Source: DAOOVD01 sp035369845
Lineage (GTDB): Bacteria > Bacillota > Desulfotomaculia > Desulfotomaculales > Pelotomaculaceae
Reading direction: 5' to 3'
NCBI GenBank assembly: GCA_035369845.1
Contig: DAOOVD010000025.1
Coordinates: 1 to 36,982, forward strand
DNA length: 36,982 bases
Each line of letters opens with the position of its first letter. The first letter of the stretch is position 1. The notes under the pieces were generated by a model, which was not told the origin of the DNA, did not search any database, and saw only the letters and a program-made list of their open reading frames with translations. Shown here in pieces: positions 1 through 7,013 of this stretch. Made by a program: the position numbers and the translations under genes.

Positions 1-207
1 CGCTAATTGTTTTATGGTCGGTACTGTTTGATGATGCTTTTGATGCGTTGGGGACCTTTTAAAACAGCTTTTTAGATCAGGCAGGGGCGGCTGGCCCCCG
101 CCCCCCCCTACCCAACGCACCGCGGTTTGGTTTTGCACACAGCGGTTCATCAGACTGCCGGAAATTAAAACGCTGAGGGTTATATCTTCACCAAGGAGGC
201 CTGCGCT

Positions 208-247
208 GTTCAGCGGGGTTGAAGTGCAAAAGCACGAAACTGCTGAC
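208..247 (+). other. Structured intergenic hairpin of unknown class
   Basis: An outer stem (GTTCAGC at 208-214 with GCTGAC at 242-247) encloses an internal loop and a perfect inner hairpin, GTGC-AAAA-GCAC at 224-235. A terminator follows 33 bases later. Together they could be an attenuated leader or the 3' end of a transcript that begins left of the window. It does not match the conserved core of a cyclic-di-GMP riboswitch or any other class I know. Bases 1-207 show no gene I can support; a GC-rich dyad lies at 84-104. Confidence 0.35.
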
Positions 248-279
248 AAAGCCGCAAATTTCTCCTCTCTTTTCTTGCA

Positions 280-310
280 CCCGGATTTAAATATTTCCGG
301 GTTTTTCTTT
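280..310 (+). terminator. Intrinsic terminator
   Basis: CCCGGA at 280-285 pairs with TCCGGG at 296-301 around an AT-only loop and is followed directly by a T-rich tract (302-310). This is the classic form of a rho-independent terminator. It would end a transcript from the left or terminate the structured leader at 208-247. A short open frame that crosses it is probably not a gene. Confidence 0.6.
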
Positions 311-391
311 TGGCGGCGGCCTTGTCTACAGCCGGCAGGCGTTCTGATTTTTTTGTTGATTTTTTATTTCAAACCGGAGGGATATATATTT

Positions 392-420
392 TTGTCAGGT
401 GATAAACGATAATTTATATA
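392..420 (+). promoter_or_regulatory. Candidate sigma-A promoter of the diguanylate cyclase gene
   Basis: TTGTCA (392-397) and TATATA (415-420) are separated by 17 bases, close to the vegetative consensus. The position is about 90 bases before the diguanylate cyclase start and just after the terminator at 280-310, so this gene probably has its own transcript. Confidence 0.5.
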
Positions 421-510
421 GAATGAAAAAAGAAACCTTCAACTCCCCGGGAAAATGTGCAGTTGAAATTTTTTGAGGGCCGGCAAGGTTGAAACAGCGG
501 GGTGATTTTT

Positions 511-1518
511 TTGACCGGCGGGAAGAAAAGAATTGCCGGATTCGGCCCGGTTTCCCCCCTGATACGGACCGCCGCTGCCGCGGCCGTTGTGATAATGAGC
601 GCGTATTTTGACAGGCTGAGAATCGATGTCTTCGTTCTCCTTGCCGTCTACGCCGTTTTGGGGTTTTTGCTGGCGGTGAAAAGTAAATGGCGGAAGAGGG
701 CGCCGGGTAGCCGGCACCTGGTCACCATTTTCGACCTGATCTTTGTAACGGCACTGGTTCTGGTTACGGGCGGCAGCGCAAGCTTCTGCTGGCCTCTCTA
801 TCTGGTGGCGGTGATCGCCGCTTCGTTCGGCAGGGCCGGATTTACCGGCGCCGTGACGGCGTTGCTCAGCGCCGTCTTTTACTCGGCCGCCATATACTAC
901 AGCGAAAAAACTGTTAAAAACGTACCGGCGGATTTTTTGGCCGCCCTGGCGCTGGTGGCTCTGACGACTTTCATCCTGGCCAGGAAGGGCAAGGAAACCA
1001 CCATGAAACTGGCCAAAACCGACGCTATGACCGGCGCTTTTAATTTCAGCTACTTTCAGGAGTGCATCGACTGGGCCGTCAGGAGTTTTGAAATTTCGGG
1101 CAGGCCGGTGTCCCTGCTGTTTATCGACGTCGACGATTTCAAGGCCATAAATGACACATACGGCCACCAGAGGGGCGACGAGACCCTGAAGGTTGTCGGA
1201 AGGGCGATCATGTCAGCGGTGAGAAAGAATGATATGGTGTTCCGGTACGGCGGCGACGAATTCGCCGTAATTTTGCAGACCGATTCCGAAAAGGAGGCGT
1301 TTCTCGTGGCGGAGCGGATCCGCGAAAACGTCAGGCGCCTGGCCGACGGCCTCACCGCGTTTAAAAAAGTGAGCGTGTCCACGGGCATAGCCGTATTGAA
1401 CAAGAACTGCGCCAGCAAGGCGCTGTTTCTGGAGGCTGCCGATCGCGCCCTTTACGAGTCGAAAAGGCAGGGCAAGAACAGGATTGCGGTTTACCCCGGG
1501 TCCGCCGGAGGGAAATAA
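511..1518 (+). CDS. Membrane-bound GGDEF diguanylate cyclase
   Basis: Predicted to make cyclic di-GMP from two GTP at the inner face of the membrane. Counting from a GTG at 502, residues 20-160 hold about five hydrophobic segments (roughly 20-35, 42-60, 75-90, 98-135, 145-160). A GGDEF domain follows: the DxD metal site lies in FIDVDDFK near 207-214 and the active loop GGDEF is at 250-254. An intact RxxD product-inhibition site (RKND, 241-244) sits exactly five residues before GGDEF, so a catalytically competent, feedback-inhibited enzyme is likely. No EAL domain is present. Start: GTG 502 overlaps the only good ribosome site (GGGGTGA, 499-505), which is well placed for the in-frame TTG at 511, so I chose TTG. 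The next gene is a glycosyltransferase, which suggests control of an exopolysaccharide, but no PilZ domain is visible here. Confidence 0.9.
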   Translation: MTGGKKRIAGFGPVSPLIRTAAAAAVVIMSAYFDRLRIDVFVLLAVYAVLGFLLAVKSKWRKRAPGSRHLVTIFDLIFVTALVLVTGGSASFCWPLYLVAVIAASFGRAGFTGAVTALLSAVFYSAAIYYSEKTVKNVPADFLAALALVALTTFILARKGKETTMKLAKTDAMTGAFNFSYFQECIDWAVRSFEISGRPVSLLFIDVDDFKAINDTYGHQRGDETLKVVGRAIMSAVRKNDMVFRYGGDEFAVILQTDSEKEAFLVAERIRENVRRLADGLTAFKKVSVSTGIAVLNKNCASKALFLEAADRALYESKRQGKNRIAVYPGSAGGK

Positions 1519-1611
1519 AAAGGGAGTTAAAAAATGTAATAATGTGCCTGGTGTGGAGCATATTGTCTATATAGGCGCAAGACAAGCCGCTTTCAGTCTG
1601 ATTGAAATCTT

Positions 1612-1645
1612 TTGAAATACGTGTAAAAAACGGCATATATATAAT
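1612..1645 (+). promoter_or_regulatory. Candidate promoter of the glycosyltransferase transcript
   Basis: TTGAAA (1612-1617) is followed by TATATA (1636-1641, spacing 18), overlapping a perfect TATAAT (1640-1645, spacing 22). Either -10 puts the transcript start at about 1648-1652, exactly where the folded element at 1650-1744 begins. The coincidence supports both calls. Confidence 0.4.
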
Positions 1646-1649
1646 GTCA

Positions 1650-1744
1650 GTCCGGGAAAGGCTAAAGGAACGGGAAATCAAAACCGTTTTTGCCGCAGGC
1701 AGGAAAGTATAAGAGCGGCAAAAGCTGGTTAGCCTATTGAGGAC
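1650..1744 (+). promoter_or_regulatory. Three-way-junction leader RNA, possible novel riboswitch
   Basis: A nested set of helices is visible: GTCC (1650-1653) with GGAC (1741-1744); an internal loop of six by six bases; GGCTAA (1660-1665) with TTAGCC (1729-1734); and inside these two hairpins, AACGG/CCGTT (1669-1673, 1684-1688) and TTTGCCGC/GCGGCAAA (1689-1696, 1715-1722). The second hairpin has an 18-base A/G-rich loop. This is a closed three-way junction at the predicted 5' end of the glycosyltransferase mRNA. I recognise no known riboswitch core. A further stem, GGGGTGG/CCACCCC (1750-1756, 1767-1773), follows; it has no T tract, so it may act on translation or be a weak pause site. The rest of the 1519-1922 gap holds no gene I can see. 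Confidence 0.45.
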
Positions 1745-1922
1745 GAAAGGGGGTGGCGTACAACAACCACCCCTTGTAAATGAAAAAGAATCTCCGGTAA
1801 AAATTTTACAGGAATTTTTCTTATGTTTGTGGAAAATTGAAGAAGGAATTTCGGCTTCTTGGAAGAACCTTCTTCTGGTGCACCTTTTTGCAGGAACATA
1901 AATTCCGGTAAAGGAGACAGCC

Positions 1923-3164
1923 ATGGAGGCAATATTTTACGGGACTCAGCTGATAATGACGCTGTACACGTTTTACTTTTTCGTAATCTCGCTTTTCGGG
2001 TTTTACCGCAGGTACCAGGAGGCTTACGACAGCCTGCCGCCCAGTTCCAGGTTTGCCGTGGTCGTAGCGGCCCACAACGAGGAAAAGGTTATTGGAGAAC
2101 TGATCAGAAACCTGCACAGCCTGGACTACCCGAGAGAGCTTTATGACGTTTACGTTATTGCCGACAACTGTACGGACAGCACGGCCAGGATTGCCGAAGA
2201 AAAAGGCGCAAACGTCATCGTGCGGTTCAACAGGAAGGATGTCGGCAAAGGCTACGCCCTGGAGTACGCCTTCAACATCATTTTGAACAACGGCATACCT
2301 TACGACGCCGTCGTCGTTTTCGACGCCGACAACCTGGTGGACATTAATTTCCTGAGGGTTATGAACGGCCACCTGCTCAAAGGCGAAAAAATTATCCAGG
2401 GCTACCTGGACACCAAGAACGCTGGCGACACCTGGATTACCAAATCCATATACATAAGCTACATAATCACCAACCGCTTCATGCAGCTTTCCAAGTACAA
2501 TCTGGGCCTTACCTGCGCCCTCGGCGGGACCGGCATGTGCATATCCGTGGATATGCTGAAAAAATACGGCTGGGGCATGACGTCGCTTACCGAAGACCTG
2601 GAGTTCCAAACCAAGGCGCTGCTGAACAACGTAAAGGTCACCTGGGCCCACGAGGCCAAGGTATACGACGAAAAGCCCCTGAGCCTGATGCAGTCCTGGC
2701 GCCAGCGCAAGCGCTGGATGCAGGGCCATACCAACGTCGCCGGCCGCTACATAGGCAAGCTCGTCAGAGAAGGCGTCCGAACCAAAAACTTTGCCATGAT
2801 CGACGGGGCGATGTATTTGATCCAGCCGTTTTTCCTCATGTTTACCGGGATCGGGCTGATCGCCAACATCTTTACCGCACCGGAGCAGGCGTTTGACAAC
2901 CCGATGTGGGCGGTGGTGGGGTTCTTTGCGCAGTTCTTCTACTTCGGACTGGGCCTCGCCCTCGAAAGGGTGAAACCTGCGGTGTACTGGTGGCTGGTAT
3001 TTTACCCGATTTTCGCGCTGACCTGGATTCCCGTGGCCTACGTCGGGTTTGCCCTGCGCAAGAACAAGCAGTGGAGCCATACCATTCATTTCCGCAACAT
3101 CAAACACGAAAACCTGCAGAACCTCTACCTGCCCGCCAGAGCGAACGGCAGAAGAACGAGCTGA
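1923..3164 (+). CDS. Family-2 processive glycosyltransferase, membrane-anchored
   Basis: Transfers sugars from a nucleotide-sugar donor, probably building an extracellular polysaccharide. An N-terminal hydrophobic segment (about 5-27) precedes the GT-A domain: VVVAAHNEE near 46-54, the metal-binding DADN at 134-137, the catalytic TED at 223-225 and QRKRW (QxxRW) at 261-265, the signature of processive cellulose/chitin/hyaluronan-synthase relatives. Three or four membrane segments follow (about 293-318, 328-348, 354-377). The 413-residue length is normal for this family. The ATG at 1923 has AAGGAG nearby. It is preceded by a structured leader and a diguanylate cyclase gene; cyclic-di-GMP control is plausible but inferred. 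The sugar cannot be deduced. It ends 15 bases from the convergent ABC ATPase gene, with no clear terminator between them. Confidence 0.85.
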   Translation: MEAIFYGTQLIMTLYTFYFFVISLFGFYRRYQEAYDSLPPSSRFAVVVAAHNEEKVIGELIRNLHSLDYPRELYDVYVIADNCTDSTARIAEEKGANVIVRFNRKDVGKGYALEYAFNIILNNGIPYDAVVVFDADNLVDINFLRVMNGHLLKGEKIIQGYLDTKNAGDTWITKSIYISYIITNRFMQLSKYNLGLTCALGGTGMCISVDMLKKYGWGMTSLTEDLEFQTKALLNNVKVTWAHEAKVYDEKPLSLMQSWRQRKRWMQGHTNVAGRYIGKLVREGVRTKNFAMIDGAMYLIQPFFLMFTGIGLIANIFTAPEQAFDNPMWAVVGFFAQFFYFGLGLALERVKPAVYWWLVFYPIFALTWIPVAYVGFALRKNKQWSHTIHFRNIKHENLQNLYLPARANGRRTS

Positions 3165-3179
3165 GCGCCCCCGGCCGGT

Positions 3180-3890
3180 TTACGCTCCTACGAGGGCGGC
3201 AACGGATTCATCGGCCGGATGCGCGAAGAGTTCCTCCGGTGTGCAATATTGTATGATTCGTCCCTTCTTGATTACCGCAACCATGTCGGCCAGCAGGGGA
3301 ATTTCGTTGCGGTCGTGGGTTACAAAGAGGGTGCTTATTCCCGTAGCCTTCAATATATCGCTCAGTTCGGCAATCAGCGACTTCCTGGTCGGGTAGTCCA
3401 GGGCGGAAAAAGGTTCGTCCAGGAACAGCACCTCCGGGTCGAGCGCAAATGCCCTGGCCAGGCTTACCCTTTGGGATTCGCCCCCCGACAGGGAGCGGGC
3501 GCTGCGGTGCGCGAGGGCGGCTATGCCCAGCTTTTCCAGCCACTCTCTCACCCGGCGGTCGGTTTCTTTCTTTTTACAGCCCCTGATCTGGAGACCGGAA
3601 GCGACATTGTTGTAAACGGTGGTGTCAAGGAGAAGGGGTTCCTGGAAGGCCACCGCCATTTTCCTGCGGAGCCTCAGTTTGTTGTCGGGTCTGACCTTTT
3701 CCCCGCAGATGAACAGCTCCCCCGTGGCCGGCCGTTGCAGCAGCGCCAGCACCTGCAGCAGGGTGCTCTTACCGGCGCCGTTCGATCCGATCAGGGCCGT
3801 CACCCCGCCTTTTTTCAGGATGAAGCGCTCCACGTCCAGCACTTTGTTTTTTCCCCTGTACAGCGTTATATTGTTGGCCTCGATTATCAC
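3180..3890 (-). CDS. ABC transporter ATP-binding protein, tungstate/molybdate (TupC-like) type
   Basis: A 236-residue ATPase subunit with Walker A GSNGAGKST (35-43), a Q-loop AFQEP (81-85), signature LSGGE (134-138), Walker B VLFLDEP (154-160) and a switch histidine in FVTHD. The overall sequence resembles the ATPase of tungstate importers (TupC) and other small oxyanion importers; substrate assignment is by resemblance only. It starts with GTG behind AAGGAAGGG. The expected binding protein and permease (tupA, tupB) are not beside it: upstream is the T-box leader on the other strand and downstream is a convergent glycosyltransferase. It therefore stands alone in this window. A weak promoter (TTGAAG, 17 bases, TGGAAT) may lie at 3947-3975 on the minus strand. 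Confidence 0.75.
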   Translation of the reverse strand: MIIEANNITLYRGKNKVLDVERFILKKGGVTALIGSNGAGKSTLLQVLALLQRPATGELFICGEKVRPDNKLRLRRKMAVAFQEPLLLDTTVYNNVASGLQIRGCKKKETDRRVREWLEKLGIAALAHRSARSLSGGESQRVSLARAFALDPEVLFLDEPFSALDYPTRKSLIAELSDILKATGISTLFVTHDRNEIPLLADMVAVIKKGRIIQYCTPEELFAHPADESVAALVGA

Positions 3891-4045
3891 AATTCTATCC
3901 CTTCCTTTAAAACTTCAAGGTCCCGGTATTGTCACCAACCTCATTTATTCCATATAATTTTTTTTATACCTTCAATCCCGCCGCACTAATTTTTTACGGC
4001 GGAACCAGCGCAAGAAAAAAGGACGGGCAGGCGCGATTTTTTTTC

Positions 4046-4075
4046 TTGACTTGGCGTTTACATTGCTGTTATCAT
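4046..4075 (+). promoter_or_regulatory. Promoter of the T-box/liv operon
   Basis: TTGACT (4046-4051) and TATCAT (4070-4075) are 18 bases apart, just before the T-box leader, which would begin near 4082. It is the only good promoter between the ABC ATPase gene and livK. Confidence 0.55.
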
Positions 4076-4086
4076 ATAGCACATAA

Positions 4087-4372
4087 GGCAAAACGATCAA
4101 AGATGATGAAAGGGAAAAGTAGGCGGGACACAGCTTTTCCAGGGAGGAGGCGCCGCGACTGAAAGCGCCTTTACTGCACGACCCGTTGAAGTTCTCCCCG
4201 GAATTGCCGGACTGAAACCTGCTGGAAAGTAGGTCCGGCCGGGAACTTCCGCCGTTAAAAGGAAGGGGGTATAAGGAACCGTTCCCGTACCCTGCTTAAC
4301 GAGTGGGCTTCGGCCAACTAGGGTGGTACCGCGAAAACCAGCTTTTCGTCCCTAAGGACGAAAAGTTTTTTA
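4087..4372 (+). promoter_or_regulatory. T-box riboswitch (tRNA-sensing leader), module 1
   Basis: Basal Stem I is formed by GGCAA (4087-4091) and TTGCC (4204-4208), with GATGA kink-turn and AGTA loop-E motifs on the 5' side. The specifier loop lies between CCCG and TCCC on the 3' side (about 4185-4193) and reads TTGAAGTTC. The codon is GTT (Val) if aligned like the glyQS T-box, or TTC (Phe) if shifted one base. The T-box sequence AGGGTGGTACCGCG is at 4320-4333; its TGGT bulge would pair with a tRNA ending ACCA. The terminator at 4342-4365 competes with an antiterminator in which AGGG pairs with the CCCT of the terminator arm. The family is certain. The amino acid is not settled, but Val fits the branched-chain transporter genes downstream. 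Confidence 0.93.
4342..4372 (+). terminator. T-box terminator 1
   Basis: CTTTTCGTCC (4342-4351) pairs perfectly with GGACGAAAAG (4356-4365) over a four-base loop and is followed by a run of Ts (4366-4372). This is the default termination hairpin of the first T-box module. Confidence 0.9.
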
Positions 4373-4384
4373 TTTTCCACCGCT

Positions 4385-4497
4385 TGCAGGTTTGGGGATT
4401 CCCGTACCCTGATCCAAAGCGGGTTAGTCATCTGACCAACCGGGGTGGTACCGCGGAAGTCCGCAGCTTTCGTCCCCGCGAAAGCTGCGGACTTTTT
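4385..4497 (+). promoter_or_regulatory. Second T-box antiterminator/terminator module without its own Stem I
   Basis: The 13-mer TTCCCGTACCCTG at 4282-4294 recurs at 4399-4411. The T-box element recurs as GGGGTGGTACCGCG (4442-4455), followed by its own terminator. Only about 70 bases separate terminator 1 from this T-box, too few for a second specifier stem. The element therefore seems to be a duplicated decision module read by the same tRNA held on the single Stem I. The antiterminator arm has co-changed: AGGG/CCCT in module 1 is GGGG/CCCC here, which points to selection for pairing. Two terminators in series should lower leakage and sharpen the response. Confidence 0.85.
4458..4497 (+). terminator. 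T-box terminator 2
   Basis: A 15-bp stem (AGTCCGCAGCTTTCG at 4458-4472 with its exact complement at 4479-4493) has a six-base loop and runs into TTTTT. It is longer and more GC-rich than terminator 1. Confidence 0.9.
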
Positions 4498-4546
4498 ACT
4501 TTCCGGCGGCGGCCGCCTGGGGAGGTGATTGCTTTCTTTACCAAGC

Positions 4547-4616
4547 GTTTAAACCTCAAGGTACTTTGCCGGCAGCTACAAACAAAGCAGCGCCTTTGTC
4601 GGCAGCGAACAGCATT
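4547..4616 (+). repeat. Dispersed intergenic hairpin repeat, copy A
   Basis: The stretch GCGTTTAAACCTCAAGGT and the following 50 bases match, at roughly three bases in four, the block at about 28653-28720. It includes the hairpin ACAAAG/CTTTGT (4582-4587, 4594-4599). It lies between T-box terminator 2 and the livK ribosome site. I recognise no protein in it. Confidence 0.6.
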
Positions 4617-4643
4617 TTTGCACTTCACCTTATAAGGAGGAAT

Positions 4644-5840
4644 ATGAACTTGAAAAAATGTAAAGCAACGGGCCTGGCCGTTATGGCGGCTCTGGCGGCG
4701 GCAATCGGTTTGATTTTAAGCGGCTGCGCGGGAAGCAAGGATTCCGGCAAATCCGGAGCGGTCAAGGAGCCTTACAGGGTCGGCGCGGTTATCGATATCA
4801 GCGGGTCTTCGTCTTCCCTGGGAATACCGGAGCGCAATACTCTGGAGATGCTGAGAGACAAGATTAACGCGGCCGGTGGGATCAACGGGCACCCGCTGGA
4901 GTTGACCATCCTCGACAACAAAAGCGATGAGACGGAAGCAGTCCTCGCCGTCAAAAAGCTGATCGACCAGCAGAAAGTGCTGGCCGTGATCGGATGCAGT
5001 TCAAGCGGTCCTTCCATGGCTATGATCGACACTGTCCAGAAGGAGCAGGTGCCCATGATCTCCCTGGCGGCCGCCGGTAAGATCGTGGAGCCGGCGCGGG
5101 AAAGGAAGTGGGTTTTCAAGACGGCCCAGAGCGATGCCGTGACCGTTAGCAGGCTGGTGAGCTACCTGAAAGAAAAAGGGCTTATGAAAGTAGCCTTTCT
5201 CTACATGAACAACGCTTACGGCGACGGCGGCAAGCAGGCCTTCCTGGAAGCCGCAGCTGCGGCGGGGCTGCAGGTGGTGGACGAGGAAAAGTTTGAAGCG
5301 ACCGACAAGGACATGACCCCGCAGCTCACCAGGGTCAAGGCCAGCGGGGCGCAGGCCGCCGTGATCTGGGCTATCCCGCCTTCCGCCTCGATAGTGACGA
5401 AAAACTTCAGAGACTTGAACCTGAACATACCTCTTCTGCACAGCCACGGAGTCGGCAACCAGAACTTCATCGACCTGGCCCAGGGGGCCGCGGACGGGAC
5501 AATTCTGCCCATCGGCAAGCTCACGGTGGCCGACCAGATTCCGGACAGCGATCCGCAAAAAAAAGTGCTGGCTTCATACATAGACGAGTACAGTAAAAGA
5601 TACGGCTCGCCTCCCAACTCGTTCGGCGGTTACGCCTGGGACGCCTTCTACCTTCTGGTGGACGCCATTGAAAAAGCCGGGCCGGACCGGGCCGCTATCC
5701 GCGACCGGCTGGAAAAGACCAGGGACTTCATAGGGGTCTCCGGCGTGTTCAACATGTCCGAAAACGACCACAACGGATTGAAGGAGGATTCCATGGTGCT
5801 GGTCCGGATTGAGGGCGGCAGGTGGAAGCTGTTGCAGTAG
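4644..5840 (+). CDS. livK: Branched-chain/hydrophobic amino acid ABC transporter, substrate-binding lipoprotein
   Basis: The extracellular receptor of a LivKHMGF-type importer, 398 residues. The lipoprotein signal peptide ends in the lipobox LSGC, so Cys28 would carry the lipid anchor. The mature part is a type-I periplasmic-binding fold: VGAVIDISGSSSSLG, then PLELTILDNKSDETEAV, AVIGCSSSGPSMAM and a C-terminal YAWDAFYLLVDAIEKAG, all typical of LivJ/LivK-like receptors. The start at ATG 4644 is fixed by AAGGAGG at 4634-4640; a frame extending 26 codons further upstream would run into repeat copy A and destroy the signal peptide. The T-box control and the four transporter genes that follow point to an amino acid ligand. 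The PaaK-like enzyme at the operon end leaves open an aromatic acid or amino acid. Confidence 0.88.
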   Translation: MNLKKCKATGLAVMAALAAAIGLILSGCAGSKDSGKSGAVKEPYRVGAVIDISGSSSSLGIPERNTLEMLRDKINAAGGINGHPLELTILDNKSDETEAVLAVKKLIDQQKVLAVIGCSSSGPSMAMIDTVQKEQVPMISLAAAGKIVEPARERKWVFKTAQSDAVTVSRLVSYLKEKGLMKVAFLYMNNAYGDGGKQAFLEAAAAAGLQVVDEEKFEATDKDMTPQLTRVKASGAQAAVIWAIPPSASIVTKNFRDLNLNIPLLHSHGVGNQNFIDLAQGAADGTILPIGKLTVADQIPDSDPQKKVLASYIDEYSKRYGSPPNSFGGYAWDAFYLLVDAIEKAGPDRAAIRDRLEKTRDFIGVSGVFNMSENDHNGLKEDSMVLVRIEGGRWKLLQ

Positions 5841-5935
5841 TTTGTTGCAGCCGGCAGTTGCGGCGGGGGGCGTCCGCCTGCCGCATCACCCGGCAGGAAA
5901 GTCATGGGCGGTAAGCCGGTAAGGAGTGTGCAGTT

Positions 5936-6817
5936 TTGAATCTGTCCGAACAGCTTCTCCAGTTATTGATAGCGGGGCTCACGGTGGGCAGCATTTACGC
6001 GCTGGTTGCCCTCGCCCTGGTAACCACTTTTAATATAACGGGCATTCTCAACCTGGCCCAGGGCGAGTTCTCGGCGCTGGGGGCGCTGCTGGCGTCCAGC
6101 CTCTGCACCGCCGGCCTGCCTCTTGCAGCGGCATTTGCCGTATCCGTTCTGGCGGCGGCGGTCCTGGCCGGGCTGATTGAACGTGCGGCCGTCCACCCGG
6201 CGCGCGGGGCCTCGGGGCTCACCCTGATCATCATCACTCTGGGACTTTCCATCTCGCTGCGCGGTCTCGCCCTGCTGATCTGGGGGACCGACCCCGTCGT
6301 CCTGCCGGCTTTCTCGAAGGGCGGCCCGCTTTACCTGGCGGGCGCGGCCGTCAGCCCGCAGAGCCTGTGGATTATCGGGCTGCTTGCAGTTTCGGTCGCC
6401 GGGCTGCACGCGTTTTTCGAGCTGACCTACTCCGGAAAGGCCGTAAGGGCATGCGTGATCAACCGGACAGCCGCCAGGCTGGTGGGAATCAACCCGGCCC
6501 GAATGTCCCTGTTCGCTTTTCTGGGGAGCGGGGCGCTTGGAGCCGCCGCGGGAATCTTTATCGCCCCCGTTACTCTCGCCACTTATGACATGGGTTTCAT
6601 GCTGGGCATAAAAGGTTTTGTCGCCGTCATTATCGGCGGAATGCACAGCACCGGCGGCGCGGTCCTGGGCGGAATCATCCTGGGAGTGCTGGAGGCTTAC
6701 GGCGCCGGGCTCGTTTCCTCCGGCCTGAAAGACGCCCTGGCCCTGCTGGTGCTGCTGGCGGTGCTGCTGGTAAAACCGGAGGGTTTGATCGGGACCGTTT
6801 CGGGAAGAAAAGTGTGA
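5936..6817 (+). CDS. livH: Branched-chain amino acid ABC transporter permease LivH
   Basis: One of the two membrane subunits of the importer, 293 residues with about eight hydrophobic segments. Family hallmarks include LTVGSIYALVALALVTTFNI at the N-terminus, LNLAQGEFSALGA (about 39-51), and near the end GIKGFVAVIIGGMHSTGGAVLGG, the conserved LivH loop that touches the ATPases. It starts at TTG 5936 with AAGGAG ten bases upstream; no in-frame ATG is nearby. It pairs with LivM below. It is unusual that about 200 bases, including repeat copy B, separate it from livM. Confidence 0.9.
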   Translation: MNLSEQLLQLLIAGLTVGSIYALVALALVTTFNITGILNLAQGEFSALGALLASSLCTAGLPLAAAFAVSVLAAAVLAGLIERAAVHPARGASGLTLIIITLGLSISLRGLALLIWGTDPVVLPAFSKGGPLYLAGAAVSPQSLWIIGLLAVSVAGLHAFFELTYSGKAVRACVINRTAARLVGINPARMSLFAFLGSGALGAAAGIFIAPVTLATYDMGFMLGIKGFVAVIIGGMHSTGGAVLGGIILGVLEAYGAGLVSSGLKDALALLVLLAVLLVKPEGLIGTVSGRKV

Positions 6818-6839
6818 AGCAAGGCGCCAGGGGGCGCCG

Positions 6840-6915
6840 GGCACAAAAATGAAGACAACGTCTTCGGCCCTATAACTGTCCGGACCTTGAGGGGAAGGAA
6901 GCGAACGATACTGCG
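6840..6915 (+). repeat. Dispersed intergenic hairpin repeat, copy B
   Basis: A hairpin GAAGAC-aac-GTCTTC (6851-6865) is followed by AACTGTCC, GGACCTTGAGG and AAGGAAGCGAAC. The same order of blocks occurs at about 28541-28620 before argF. It sits inside the liv operon between livH and livM without stopping either reading frame. The rest of this 196-base gap shows no gene. Confidence 0.6.
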
Positions 6916-7013
6916 AAAGCGCCGCAAACGTACCGGCGCTTTCCCATAACGACATACGGGGGCGCTGTCAGTAGCTGAACGTAAGACGCAAAGGAAAATG
7001 CGGGAGGCGGAAA

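Noticed and set aside
160..310. Cyclic-di-GMP (GEMM) riboswitch ahead of the diguanylate cyclase
   Set aside because: Some words are similar, but the GACGCAAAGC core and the tetraloop-receptor helix cannot be placed.
224..412. 62-residue open frame on the plus strand
   Set aside because: It runs through the intrinsic terminator at 280-310 and over the promoter at 392-420, has no ribosome site and no recognisable family.
1649..1663. PyrR-binding-loop-like sequence AGTCCGGGAAAGGCT
   Set aside because: It has an extra base compared with the consensus, the structure is different and there is no pyrimidine gene nearby.
1821..3107. Long minus-strand frame (428 codons) opposite the glycosyltransferase
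   Set aside because: It is a shadow of a well-supported GT2 gene in a GC-rich region; no motifs and no ribosome site.
4566..4643. N-terminal extension of the LivK frame
   Set aside because: It would cross the repeat and the AAGGAGG site and place the lipoprotein signal internally.
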